Below are positions 14,550-22,530 of a DNA stretch of 24,069 bases, piece by piece; within the stretch, counting starts at the first letter, position 1, and the number at the start of each line of letters is the position of its first letter. The position numbers were made by a program, and so were the translations under genes. The DNA is taken from the NCBI GenBank assembly GCA_947365485.1, contig CANAXK010000001.1:1-24069 (forward strand). Reading direction: 5' to 3'. The DNA comes from an uncultured bacterium. Lineage in GTDB: Bacteria > Cyanobacteriota > Vampirovibrionia > Gastranaerophilales > Gastranaerophilaceae. Below the pieces are notes generated by a model. That model did no database searches. It saw nothing but the letters and a program-made list of their open reading frames with translations, and was not told the DNA's origin.

Positions 14550-14555
14550 TATAAT
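14550..14555 (+). promoter_or_regulatory. -10 element of the first aminotransferase gene, abutting the terminator
   Basis: A consensus TATAAT begins five bases after the T-tract of the upstream terminator, so the -35/spacer region coincides with the hairpin's right arm. No consensus -35 is seen. The start would be about 14562, followed by the Shine-Dalgarno AAGGAGGAG. Confidence 0.5.
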
Positions 14556-14581
14556 TAAAAAAGGAATTAAGGAGGAGACAA

Positions 14582-15604
14582 ATGGCAAAAAATATCGACT
14601 GGGCAAATCTCGGGTTTGGATATATGAAGACGGATTACCGTTATGTGTCTAATTTTAAGGACGGAAAATGGGATGAAGGCACAATTACGACTGACGAAAA
14701 CATTGTTATGAACGAGTGCGCATGCGTTCTTCAATACGCGCAGACCTGCTTTGAAGGCATGAAGGCTTACAGAACCGTTAACAATAAAGTTGTAACATTC
14801 AGACCTGACATGAACGCAAAAAGAATGGCTGACACCTGCAAATACCTTGAGATGGCAGTTTTTCCGGAAGATAGATTTGTCGAGGCTATTGTTGAAACTG
14901 TTCGCAAGAACATTGATTACGTGCCTCCTTATGGCTCAGGTGCGTCTTTGTACATAAGACCTTACATGTTCGGCTCAAACCCTGTTATGGGCGTAAAACC
15001 GGCAAGCGAATTTCAGTTCAGGGTGTTTACATCACCTGTCGGGCCTTATTTTAAAGGCGGAGCAAAGCCGATTACCCTAAGAGTGCCGGATTTTGACAGG
15101 GCTGCTCCTCATGGAACAGGACATATTAAGGCTGGTTTGAATTACGCAATGAGTCTTCATGCTATCGTAGATGCTCATAACCAGGGATACAACGAAAATA
15201 TGTACCTTGATTCTGCTACAAGAACAAATGTTGAAGAAACAGGCGGAGCTAATATAATATTTGTAACAAGGGATAATACAGTTGTTACCCCTAAATCTTC
15301 AACAATCTTACCTTCAATCACAAGACGTTCCTTGATGTATGTTGCAGAACATTATCTTGGTCTAAAGGTTGAAGAAAGAGAAGTTCCGTTTGCAGAAGTT
15401 AAGGATTTTGCAGAATGCGCGCTTTGCGGAACTGCTGCAGTGCTTTCTCCTGTTGGCAAAGTTGTTGACCATGGTAAAGAAATTTTATTCCCGTCAGGTA
15501 TGGAAAATATGGGTGAGATTACTAAAAAGCTATATGACACGCTTACTGGAATTCAGATGGGCAGAATTGAAGCGCCGGAAGGCTGGATTGTTCAGATTGC
15601 TTAA
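14582..15604 (+). CDS. ilvE: Branched-chain amino acid aminotransferase (BCAT2/eukaryote-like subgroup)
   Basis: The 340-residue PLP fold-type IV enzyme interconverts leucine, isoleucine or valine with their 2-oxo acids using glutamate/2-oxoglutarate. Characteristic stretches are LQYAQTCFEGMKAYR, RFRPDMNAKRM-like FRPDMNAKRM, YIRPYMFGS, and GHIKAGLNYA. Lys183 in that last motif is the expected Schiff-base lysine. EETGGANIIFV and SITRRSL follow, as in BCATs that bind the PLP phosphate. It belongs to the longer BCAT group (TIGR01123-like) shared with eukaryotes, distinct from the second enzyme downstream. AAGGAGGAG supports the start. Its stop overlaps by four bases the stop of the convergent EF-hand gene. 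Probably the last step of BCAA synthesis or first step of their degradation. Confidence 0.95.
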   Translation: MAKNIDWANLGFGYMKTDYRYVSNFKDGKWDEGTITTDENIVMNECACVLQYAQTCFEGMKAYRTVNNKVVTFRPDMNAKRMADTCKYLEMAVFPEDRFVEAIVETVRKNIDYVPPYGSGASLYIRPYMFGSNPVMGVKPASEFQFRVFTSPVGPYFKGGAKPITLRVPDFDRAAPHGTGHIKAGLNYAMSLHAIVDAHNQGYNENMYLDSATRTNVEETGGANIIFVTRDNTVVTPKSSTILPSITRRSLMYVAEHYLGLKVEEREVPFAEVKDFAECALCGTAAVLSPVGKVVDHGKEILFPSGMENMGEITKKLYDTLTGIQMGRIEAPEGWIVQIA

Positions 15605-16266
15605 TCAGCCTTGAACTCTTTTCCGGCTTCGCCGAGGTTATAGGTGTTATAAATATTCGAGTACAAAGCTGCCGCTGCTGCAGCTTTGCTCTTTTGTGTG
15701 TAGGCAAGAACCGCATTGAAGCCTTTGTTGTTGATAGTGCCATCTATGTTAGCAGGGTTAGGGATCTCTGATTTGCTTAGCATGTCAGCCGCAAGAATAC
15801 TTGATGCATATTCGCCGTTATCAATTTTGCCGTCTTTGTTTATATCGAGAGCCTGGGATGTGAAGCTATCGTCCGGAGCGAATCTGCTGTCCATTTCCTC
15901 TACTGACATTTCTTTTACTCCGCCCATTTCTTCGTAAGCAGCGCCCATTAGTGCTTTTTTATCCAGCTTTGAAGTCGGCATGTAACGGTATTCAAACTCA
16001 AGTGGCGGAAGTGCGTTCAGATATTCGTCGTTTTCTTTCAAAAACTTGTCGAGCTTTTCTGCGTTTTTATCAGCTGCCGCAGGTGACATCCCGAAATCAA
16101 GAATAGGTGCAGTATTAAAAGTGTCTGAAACAATAGGCTTTTCTAAATACGTGTAATAATTCTCAACCGCGTTTCTGCCGTATCTTATAGACGGGTCTGT
16201 TACCTTGCCGTCGTATTTTCCCTTTGAACCGTCGATTTTTGCAACACCGTTATTTACTTCAAACAT
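15601..16266 (-). CDS. EF-hand calcium-binding protein, uncharacterised
   Basis: The start chosen is the ATG at 16266 (MFEVNNG...), which has GGAGGT about five bases upstream; a longer reading from 16281 adds five residues without support. The 221-residue product has one canonical EF-hand loop, DINKDGKIDNGE (residues 141-152), with ligands D1, N3, D5, D9 and E12. A degenerate partner loop lies near 171-182 (N173, D175, I178). The spacing is that of a paired EF-hand domain in the C-terminal half. The N-terminal half has no recognised domain and no signal peptide or membrane helix. An Ala-rich helix (KAAAAAALYS) lies near the C-terminus. It is the only minus-strand gene between two aminotransferases and shares overlapping stop codons with the first. 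Partner and role are unknown. Confidence 0.8.
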   Translation of the reverse strand: MFEVNNGVAKIDGSKGKYDGKVTDPSIRYGRNAVENYYTYLEKPIVSDTFNTAPILDFGMSPAAADKNAEKLDKFLKENDEYLNALPPLEFEYRYMPTSKLDKKALMGAAYEEMGGVKEMSVEEMDSRFAPDDSFTSQALDINKDGKIDNGEYASSILAADMLSKSEIPNPANIDGTINNKGFNAVLAYTQKSKAAAAAALYSNIYNTYNLGEAGKEFKAD

Positions 16267-16352
16267 TTGTGACCTCCACACTATACTTATATAAAAACAA
16301 CAACATCCAAAGAATTGCTACAAATTTTACAAAACTTAATCTTTTAATTATG

Positions 16353-16358
16353 TATAAT
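16353..16358 (+). promoter_or_regulatory. -10 element of the second aminotransferase gene
   Basis: TATAAT (16353-16358), preceded by TG, lies 22 bases before the ATG at 16380, with GAGGAG between. No correctly spaced -35 is obvious. Confidence 0.45.
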
Positions 16359-16379
16359 TTACTAAGAGGAGATTTTGTA

Positions 16380-17291
16380 ATGGAATACGTTTTCATAAAT
16401 GGCGAGTATGTGGAAGCTGATAAGGCTGTGATTCCAGTAAGAACCCATGCTTTTTTGTACGGAACTTCTGTGTTTGAAGGGATTCGGGCGTACTATAATC
16501 CGGAAGAAGACCAGATGTACGCTTTCAGGGTAAAAGAACACTACGAACGATTGCTTAGAAGTGCAAAAGTTATGTGGATGAAAAGCCCTTATTCTATCGA
16601 AGAGTACGCTAATATTACAAAAGAACTCCTTAGAAAAAACGCTTATAAGACAGACGCTTATATCCGCCCGACACTTTATAAATCGTCAATAAAAGTCGGC
16701 CCGACTCTGACTGATAACGAAGACTCGTTCCTAATCTTTACAACTCCGTTCGGGAATTATTTTGATTCGGAATGCGGCTTGAAACTGTGCGTGTCAAGCT
16801 GGAGAAGGACTTCTGATAACGCAATCCCGCCAAGAGCAAAGGTTAGCGGGGCTTATGCAAACGCAGCTCTTATTAAAACGGATGCGCATGAATGTGGGTT
16901 TGACGATGCTGTTGTGCTTTCTGACTGCGGTCAGGTGGCAGAAGGCTCTGCTATGAATATATTCCTTGTAATAAACGGCACTCTTGTTACTTCAAACACA
17001 ACAGACGATATTCTGGTGGGTGTTACAAGAAACACGGTAATCGAGCTTGCTAAAGAGCTGGGAATCCCTGTAAAAGAGCGCGCAATTGACAGAACCGAGC
17101 TCTATATTGCGGAGGAAATATTCTGCTGCGGAACAGGAGCCCAGATTGTGGCGGTTGAAAGTGTTGACCACAGGCCAGTGGGAGACGGAAAAACTGGTGA
17201 AATTACCAGAAAAATTCAGAACCTTTATTTTGATGTGGTCAGAGGGAAAGTAGAAAAATTCAAGAATTGGTGCATGCCTGTATATGATTAG
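16380..17291 (+). CDS. ilvE: Branched-chain amino acid aminotransferase (IlvE-type)
   Basis: The ATG at 16380 follows GAGGAG and starts the conserved MEYVFINGEYV; an upstream in-frame extension to 16224 is not credible, since it contains the promoter. The 303-residue product is a PLP fold-type IV enzyme with THAFLYGTSVFEGIRAY, YIRPTLYKSS and the Schiff-base lysine K154 in RAKVSGAYAN. It also has the VAEGSAMNIFLV and GVTRNTVIELA motifs and the late CGTGAQIVAVESVD motif. This is the bacterial IlvE (TIGR01122-like) group. It differs clearly from the 340-residue BCAT upstream, so the two are not a recent duplication. Neither D-amino-acid transaminase nor PabC activity is suggested over IlvE. The last bases overlap the MlaE-type permease gene by eight. 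Confidence 0.93.
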   Translation: MEYVFINGEYVEADKAVIPVRTHAFLYGTSVFEGIRAYYNPEEDQMYAFRVKEHYERLLRSAKVMWMKSPYSIEEYANITKELLRKNAYKTDAYIRPTLYKSSIKVGPTLTDNEDSFLIFTTPFGNYFDSECGLKLCVSSWRRTSDNAIPPRAKVSGAYANAALIKTDAHECGFDDAVVLSDCGQVAEGSAMNIFLVINGTLVTSNTTDDILVGVTRNTVIELAKELGIPVKERAIDRTELYIAEEIFCCGTGAQIVAVESVDHRPVGDGKTGEITRKIQNLYFDVVRGKVEKFKNWCMPVYD

Positions 17292-18015
17292 TCTTTTTGG
17301 TAAATGTATGGAGAATCTTTATAAGAGCACGCTTTATCTGATAAGCGGGCGCTCAAGGGTGTCTCATATGCTTGCTCAGGCTGCTGCTATAAGTTATGAT
17401 TCATTGATAATCTCGCTTGTTATTGCATTTGTATCTGCTGCGGTTATTGCGATTCAGGTCTCCAAGCAATTCCTGATGTCAGGAGCGGAAGCTTATGTTG
17501 GCGGCTCTATTGCGGTTGTCATGATAAGAGAAATCGCGCCCGGGTTTGTTGCGCTTGCTATCGGTGCAAGGGCAGGAACGGCAATTTCCGCGGAAATTGC
17601 CAACATGCAGGTAACCTCTCAGGTTGATGCAATAAAGACACTTAAAGTTGACCCTGTAGGCTATTATTTTGCACCTAGACTGCTTGCTGCTGCGATTACA
17701 GTACCGATGGTGGTGATTATTGCGGAAGCAGTAGGGATTCTGGGCGGCATGCTTGTATCTAATGCTACTATACATTTGCATCCTGCAAGGTACATCAACT
17801 CTGTCTGGCTCTGGCTGAGTGCAAGAGATATTTACATCAGTCTTTTAAAAGGGTTCATTTTTGGGGTTTTGATTGCTCTGGTTTGTGCAACGCAGGGGTA
17901 TGAGACTAAAGGCGGGGCAAAGGATGTTGGTGAATCAACAACAAAAGCTGCGGTTTTATCAACGGTATACATGCTTGTGGCAGATTTTTTGATAAATCTT
18001 GTGTTCTATCTGTAG
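17284..18015 (+). CDS. mlaE: MlaE/YrbE-family lipid ABC transporter permease
   Basis: The 243-residue integral membrane protein belongs to the MlaE permease family, which moves phospholipids or other lipids between membranes. The family core is clear: AVVMIREIAPGFVALAIGARAG, AISAEIANMQVTSQVDAI, LKVDPVGYYFAPRLLA, and near the end VCATQGYETKGGAKDVGESTTKA. About five membrane helices are visible and the length is normal. The ATG overlaps the aminotransferase gene by eight bases, indicating translational coupling. MlaF-type ATPase and MlaD-type MCE genes, its usual partners, are not within the window, so partners must be elsewhere as in many cyanobacteria and plastids. Confidence 0.92.
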   Translation: MISLFGKCMENLYKSTLYLISGRSRVSHMLAQAAAISYDSLIISLVIAFVSAAVIAIQVSKQFLMSGAEAYVGGSIAVVMIREIAPGFVALAIGARAGTAISAEIANMQVTSQVDAIKTLKVDPVGYYFAPRLLAAAITVPMVVIIAEAVGILGGMLVSNATIHLHPARYINSVWLWLSARDIYISLLKGFIFGVLIALVCATQGYETKGGAKDVGESTTKAAVLSTVYMLVADFLINLVFYL

Positions 18016-18028
18016 AGATAAGTTGGAA

Positions 18029-18057
18029 TTGATAAGCCGTTATTTTCGTGTTACTAT
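18029..18057 (+). promoter_or_regulatory. Promoter of the sigma factor operon
   Basis: TTGATA (18029-18034) and TACTAT (18052-18057) are 17 bases apart. The leader of about 23 bases carries the Shine-Dalgarno CGGAG before the TTG start. Confidence 0.58.
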
Positions 18058-18086
18058 ATTTGTTGTAATGACACGGAGTTAGTATT

Positions 18087-18932
18087 TTGCTGGAACGAAA
18101 GGATGATGTAAAAACTTACGAACTGGTTAACAACTGGCTTAGAGAATACCAAACAGCCCCTAATCGCATAAAGCGTACAAGGGTTAAGGCGCTAATTGTT
18201 ACCCAGATGATGCCGATTATCAAGCGTATTGCACACACAATTGCAAGACGTGCGTATGACCCTATTGATGATCTGGTACAGGCAGGCTCAATCGGACTTT
18301 TGAAGGCGATCGATAGCTATTCCGTTGATTTGAACGATAATTTTAAAATCTACGCCGGTTATTTGATAATCGGGGAGATGAAGCATTATCTCAGAGACAA
18401 AATGAATACCATCCGTGTTCCGCGCCATATTCAAGAGCTTACTTACCGTATTAATTCGTTTACAAGGTCTCTTACGCTGGAAGAATTAAACGACCTGACT
18501 AACGATGATGTGGCAGAAGTTTTAAAAGTCTCTCCAAATGCTATTAACGTTGCGATTGAGGCTGACAGAAGAAAATCGACAGTATCCTTGGATGAAGTGT
18601 TTTCAACTGAATCAGACAGCTTAAGCTACGAAGAAATGCTTTCAAAAGATAATTATTCTGATTCTTTGGATATTGCAGATACAAAGATTGTTCTGCGTGA
18701 TTTGATAGAAAAACTTCCAGATGAGTCAAAAACTCTAATCAAGCTCTTCTATTACGATGATATGAACAAAAAAGAAATCGCGGAGAAGCTGAACCTTACC
18801 CAGATGACAGTGTCAAGAAAGTTTAAAAAGGCTTTCAGCCAACTGTACAAGATGATTGCAGACGGCGATTTTGAAAACGAAGATGTAGAAGACGACTTTG
18901 TTGACGACGAGAGCGAAGCGGCCGGAGTGTAG
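18087..18932 (+). CDS. Group 3 sigma-70 factor, SigF/SigB-type
   Basis: The 281-residue protein has region 2 from about residue 35 (LIVTQMMPIIKRIAHTIARR). It has the core-binding DDLVQAGSIGLLKAIDSY and the -10-recognition stretch GEMKHYLRDKMNTIRVPRHIQEL, whose IRVPR pattern is typical of SigF/SigB/SigG rather than FliA. A region 3 helical segment follows, and region 4 is at about 215-260, with a helix-turn-helix in MNKKEIAEKLNLTQMTVSRKFKKA. The tail is acidic. Such factors control stress, sporulation or, in cyanobacteria, pilus and motility genes. It starts with TTG after CGGAG. The next gene, three bases downstream, is the prepilin peptidase, which suggests a link to type IV pilus or surface-structure expression. 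No anti-sigma gene is adjacent. Confidence 0.9.
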   Translation: MLERKDDVKTYELVNNWLREYQTAPNRIKRTRVKALIVTQMMPIIKRIAHTIARRAYDPIDDLVQAGSIGLLKAIDSYSVDLNDNFKIYAGYLIIGEMKHYLRDKMNTIRVPRHIQELTYRINSFTRSLTLEELNDLTNDDVAEVLKVSPNAINVAIEADRRKSTVSLDEVFSTESDSLSYEEMLSKDNYSDSLDIADTKIVLRDLIEKLPDESKTLIKLFYYDDMNKKEIAEKLNLTQMTVSRKFKKAFSQLYKMIADGDFENEDVEDDFVDDESEAAGV

Positions 18933-18935
18933 AGA

Positions 18936-19832
18936 ATGGACTTATTTCACTATGTATTGATTTGGGTGTGCCTTGTGGGGCTTTGCCTTGGCAGTTTTTA
19001 TAACGTAGTTATCCTGCGCTCTTTGAGTAATGAGAGCATTGTATTTCCGCCGTCTAAGTGTCCGAAATGCGGAAATAAACTTTATTTCTGGCATAATATT
19101 CCGGTGCTTTCATATATCCTTCTTAGAGGTAAATGCTTTTTCTGTAAAAAGAAAATAAGTATCCAGTACCCGCTGATTGAGATTACGACAATGGTGCTTT
19201 TTGTGCTCGTTTACCTGAAATTCGGGATAAGCTGGACAACACTATTTATGCTCTTTTATGTTTCAGGGTTCCTGATAATGACCGTAACTGATTTAAAGGA
19301 GCAAATTGTTGATTGCAATATCGCAATTGCTATTTGTACTGTTGCACTATTGTATGCGTTTTTGTCAGGCGGGGTGGAAGGACTTGTTTCTTCTGTGCTC
19401 GGAACTCTTGCTGGTGCTGTGGTGATGGAAATCGTGGCACGCCTGGGGTATTTGTTTGCAGGCACGCGCGCAATGGGCGAAGCTGATACTTATGTTGCAG
19501 GCGCTCTGGGCGCGATATTTGGTATACACATGATTGGATGGGTGCTCTTTGCTGCACTTATTGCATCTATGATTTTTATATTTCCAATGTTCGTTTACAG
19601 ACAGTATAAAAGCAATAATAAACTGACCTGTGTATTATCAATTCTGTTTGTACTATCAATTGTCGTATTTAAGGCTCTCTGGCAAAACTACTGGATGCTG
19701 GCGATTCTCGTAATAATTGGCAGCTGGCTTGCTGTTTCTGTTCTTAAAGGGATTAATAAGGAAGAAAACAGGACTTACTTACCTTACGTGCCTGCGCTTG
19801 TTGCCGGTGCTTTGTATTTTATCTTTGTTTAA
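18936..19832 (+). CDS. pilD: Type IV prepilin peptidase / N-methyltransferase
   Basis: The 298-residue polytopic membrane protein has the PilD/GspO layout. The N-terminal methyltransferase-type domain starts with GSFYNVVILR (19-28), and the zinc-binding CPKC (42-45) and CFFC (67-70) follow. The A24 aspartic peptidase domain comes next, with the first catalytic Asp D119 in VTDLKEQIVD. The second is D184 in GEAD (181-184), where most family members have GxGD. It cleaves and N-methylates prepilin leader peptides at the membrane. The C-terminal part beyond about residue 225 adds two or three further hydrophobic helices. The gene follows the sigma factor by three bases and precedes a small hypothetical by 14, so it is in the same transcript. 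Confidence 0.94.
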   Translation: MDLFHYVLIWVCLVGLCLGSFYNVVILRSLSNESIVFPPSKCPKCGNKLYFWHNIPVLSYILLRGKCFFCKKKISIQYPLIEITTMVLFVLVYLKFGISWTTLFMLFYVSGFLIMTVTDLKEQIVDCNIAIAICTVALLYAFLSGGVEGLVSSVLGTLAGAVVMEIVARLGYLFAGTRAMGEADTYVAGALGAIFGIHMIGWVLFAALIASMIFIFPMFVYRQYKSNNKLTCVLSILFVLSIVVFKALWQNYWMLAILVIIGSWLAVSVLKGINKEENRTYLPYVPALVAGALYFIFV

Positions 19833-19846
19833 TATAGACTTTTTTT

Positions 19847-20248
19847 ATGAACAGTGTATCGTATCCAAATCAATACAGAAACTATTGCGTGTTTGACGAA
19901 AACAGGATTCGCGCTAAAAAGAACCTGGCTCTTATCTCATCATCGCTTGAAAACCCGAAATCCGAAGATGAAGTCTTAGAATACCTGTACGCTCTTAATC
20001 TCATGCTGGATGAGGGCGCTGATGTTGAGGAGGTCAAAAAACTCTACCCTGCACTATCAAAATACAACAATACAAAATCTCCGAATGTTCAGACTTTTCT
20101 TGCCGGAATATACAGAAAAACAAAAATTCCTGATGCTTTTGGCCCGCTTGTAAGAATGCTTATTCAAAACTCGATTAACCCGCCTGAGAATTGCGGATTT
20201 GACCCTGATGAAGAAATCGGCGGAGCGATTTTGGACTACCTTGCTTAG
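19847..20248 (+). CDS. Small hypothetical protein downstream of pilD
   Basis: The 133-residue protein is soluble-looking and mainly helical, with acidic and basic alternation. Notable stretches are NPKSEDEVLEYLYALNLMLDEGADVEEVKKLYPAL and a C-terminus GFDPDEEIGGAILDYLA. I do not recognise it. Two Cys occur (residue 14 and one near 115), not in a motif. No Shine-Dalgarno is visible; the ATG directly follows a run of seven T. It is 14 bases after pilD and probably co-transcribed. Its stop overlaps by four bases the stop of the convergent hypothetical gene. Coding status rests on the open frame, position and codon use. Confidence 0.65.
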   Translation: MNSVSYPNQYRNYCVFDENRIRAKKNLALISSSLENPKSEDEVLEYLYALNLMLDEGADVEEVKKLYPALSKYNNTKSPNVQTFLAGIYRKTKIPDAFGPLVRMLIQNSINPPENCGFDPDEEIGGAILDYLA

Positions 20249-20937
20249 AGCTTTGCTCCTCCGCTTTGAAGCTTGTCTAACGCCTGCTTTGCACCCTCAA
20301 AATTTCTGCAAAGCCTGATTACAAACTCGATTGACGCTTTGTCCTGCTTTATTGCGTCTTTTAGCTTGTAAATATCAGCAAGCTGCAAACTGCTGGTGTC
20401 TGATTCGCTGAACAGGTATTTTCTTAACAAATCCTGTGAATCGGAATCCATGCCTGCAATGTTGTGCTTGAAAGCGTACCAGTTGTAAAAATGGTATATA
20501 AAATAGTACTTGTTAATCTCGCCTTTTGATAAAACAAACATCTCATCAGTCTTGAACCTTACTGCCTGATTAGTGGAGAGCGAAAGATAGAGCGCTTTTG
20601 TTCCGCTTGCAGGATAAATGAAGCCTTCATTTTCGCCAATCGGGTTGAGTACTTTTGAAGCGTTAGCAAGATAGAAAACCTTTGTACCCTGTTTTTCGAT
20701 GTAGTTAAGGATTTTTTCCGGCATGTAGTCTGAATTTTTCAGAATGAGCGTAAGCTCTTCTTCCAGCTTCTGTTTTTCTGCCTCTGCAAGTGTGTTCAAA
20801 TCAAGCATGCAGCCGTTAGTGAATCTGCGCTTGCGCTTTGAATCGCTTTTTGCTCCGATTGTGCGCGAGAGCCTGTGTCTTAGGATTTTTTCCTGTATTG
20901 ATAAGATGTTATAAATTATGTTTTTAATTAGCTGCAT
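20245..20937 (-). CDS. Hypothetical protein, second gene of a minus-strand pair
   Basis: The 230-residue protein starts with an amphipathic or weakly hydrophobic segment (QLIKNIIYNILSIQEKIL), followed by a basic RHRLSR...KRKRR stretch, then a mixed alpha/beta domain. YYFIYHFYNWYAFKHNIAGMDSD is its most distinctive part, and the tail is helical. I do not recognise the family and see no signal peptide. The ATG lies inside the end of the upstream 530-residue gene (14-base overlap), indicating translational coupling, so the two products likely act together. The basic N-terminus could target a membrane or nucleic acid; that is speculation. Confidence 0.72.
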   Translation of the reverse strand: MQLIKNIIYNILSIQEKILRHRLSRTIGAKSDSKRKRRFTNGCMLDLNTLAEAEKQKLEEELTLILKNSDYMPEKILNYIEKQGTKVFYLANASKVLNPIGENEGFIYPASGTKALYLSLSTNQAVRFKTDEMFVLSKGEINKYYFIYHFYNWYAFKHNIAGMDSDSQDLLRKYLFSESDTSSLQLADIYKLKDAIKQDKASIEFVIRLCRNFEGAKQALDKLQSGGAKL

Positions 20938-22516
20938 ACTGTTCTTCCATATTTTCTACAAGCTGCCGAGCCTGAAAGCACAAATCCTTCTTGTCCTTTG
21001 TGAGCTCTTCAAACTTGTCTTTGCCTACAATGCTGCAAATGAAAACAAAGGAGCTGTCAGAGCAATCAGCAGCGATTTTCTTGAGTGCTTTTATGTCACA
21101 GGACTTGATAATCGGTGTGAGCTGTGGTCTTAAGTGTTTTAAGTTTTTGTCGTTCAAAACAGTTGCAATGCCCTCTTTTTGAGAATATTTCTTCATTGCT
21201 TCCACAATCCCGACTGACTTAATCTGTTTTGCAACTACAATCGGATTTGAAGCCCTGTCAACCGTGCGCTTAACCGTGTTTGTAACAGGTTCCTGCTTTG
21301 TAACTACATTATCTGATTCTTTTGGAGTATTTGCAACCCTCAATGTCCGAGCCAGCTCTTTATAAACCACTTGCTTTTCAGGTTTTACAGGAGTTTGAGC
21401 AATTATGTTCGGCGTGACGGCTTTTTCTGTTGCTTCAAAGTATTCAGGCTTCATTGTGCGCAAAAGCGTCTGTTCTTTTTCTGTTAGCTTTTCGCCCTTT
21501 TGCTGTTTGATTACTGTGGTTTCATAATTCTTTTTGTCCTCTTCGTATGCAGCCTTGTACTCTTCTGCTGCGTCAGAAGACATGTAGTTAATAACTGTTG
21601 CAGTGTAGTTTTGAAGCACCTCAGGTGCGACCTCATCTCCTACTTCCTGATAATCGGAAATCAAGCTCTTAGTGAAATCGTAAGTCGCCATATCAGCGGT
21701 TCTTGTTCTTTCCCTGTTACTGCACCTTGTATCCATTAAAGATGTAAACCCGTAATCCATGTCTTGAGAATTAAGTATCACCATAGAGTTAAGAGCTGCT
21801 TCAGAGCGGTTTGTCACAACAACATCCATGAATCGTCCGCGCTGAATCCTGCGGTGTCTTGCGCGAATCCTGTTTTCAGCCTCTGCTCTTTCTATTTTTG
21901 GTAATTCTTTTACTCCATCCAGCTCCTGTTCAAGCAGCAGCTGGTCTTTTTTGCGAATCTGTTTAAGTTTGTCTCTCTGGGTTTCAGTATCTAATTCCTT
22001 AAAATCTTCTCCCAATTCTTTATTGATATCGCCTTTTGCAGTATCAAATTCCTGGCAGCTTTCAAACTCCCCGCTTGATACAGCTTCGTAGTAAAGCTTT
22101 GCAAAGGCTGCAAGGACTTCTGATTCGCTGGCATCAGAATTGATTTCAATATTTTTGAGCTTTGAGAGTGTAAACTCTAACGCCTTGAACACATTCTTTC
22201 TATCTTCTGGAGTGAGTTTTGAAAACTCGCCTGCCATTTTTTCAATCAGTCCTTCCTTAAGCAGTTTGGAAAGGTCAAAGCCGTGCTTAGTCCCTAGAAG
22301 CTCTAACGTCTTTTTCATTCCGCCTGCATTGGTAGCTGCGTTCTCGCTTTTAGCCTCCTTATTAGAAATTTCGACTTTATCCTCCGGAACCTCTGTCTTG
22401 CATTCAATGACCGGTGTCTTTATTTCTCTTTTTTTATCAGCACTCAATGCAGCATCGTTTTTTTCAATGCCCAAAACTTCGTATGCGAAATTTTTTATTG
22501 CAGATAAAATGCTCAT
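20924..22516 (-). CDS. Large hypothetical cytosolic protein with coiled-coil regions
   Basis: The 530-residue protein has no signal peptide or membrane segment and is rich in Lys and Glu. Residues about 1-70 look disordered (KTEVPEDKVEISNKEAKSEN). A helical domain spans roughly 75-165, and a very charged coiled coil (IRKKDQLLLEQELDGVKELP, AENRIRARHRRIQRGRF) spans about 190-245. A mixed domain follows up to 330. A Lys/Pro/Thr-rich linker leads to a C-terminal helical domain (about 445-530) with several Cys. I recognise no family. AGGAAAA precedes the ATG. It is the first gene of the pair with the 230-residue protein and is divergent from the 457-residue protein gene. The linker-and-domain style hints at a scaffold or an effector-like protein, but there is no direct support. 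Confidence 0.75.
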   Translation of the reverse strand: MSILSAIKNFAYEVLGIEKNDAALSADKKREIKTPVIECKTEVPEDKVEISNKEAKSENAATNAGGMKKTLELLGTKHGFDLSKLLKEGLIEKMAGEFSKLTPEDRKNVFKALEFTLSKLKNIEINSDASESEVLAAFAKLYYEAVSSGEFESCQEFDTAKGDINKELGEDFKELDTETQRDKLKQIRKKDQLLLEQELDGVKELPKIERAEAENRIRARHRRIQRGRFMDVVVTNRSEAALNSMVILNSQDMDYGFTSLMDTRCSNRERTRTADMATYDFTKSLISDYQEVGDEVAPEVLQNYTATVINYMSSDAAEEYKAAYEEDKKNYETTVIKQQKGEKLTEKEQTLLRTMKPEYFEATEKAVTPNIIAQTPVKPEKQVVYKELARTLRVANTPKESDNVVTKQEPVTNTVKRTVDRASNPIVVAKQIKSVGIVEAMKKYSQKEGIATVLNDKNLKHLRPQLTPIIKSCDIKALKKIAADCSDSSFVFICSIVGKDKFEELTKDKKDLCFQARQLVENMEEQYAAN

Positions 22517-22530
22517 AGTTTTCCTCGTTA

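Noticed and set aside
16224..16379. 52-residue N-terminal extension of the second aminotransferase
   Set aside because: It contains the -10 and Shine-Dalgarno, overlaps the divergent gene, and the family start is at 16380.
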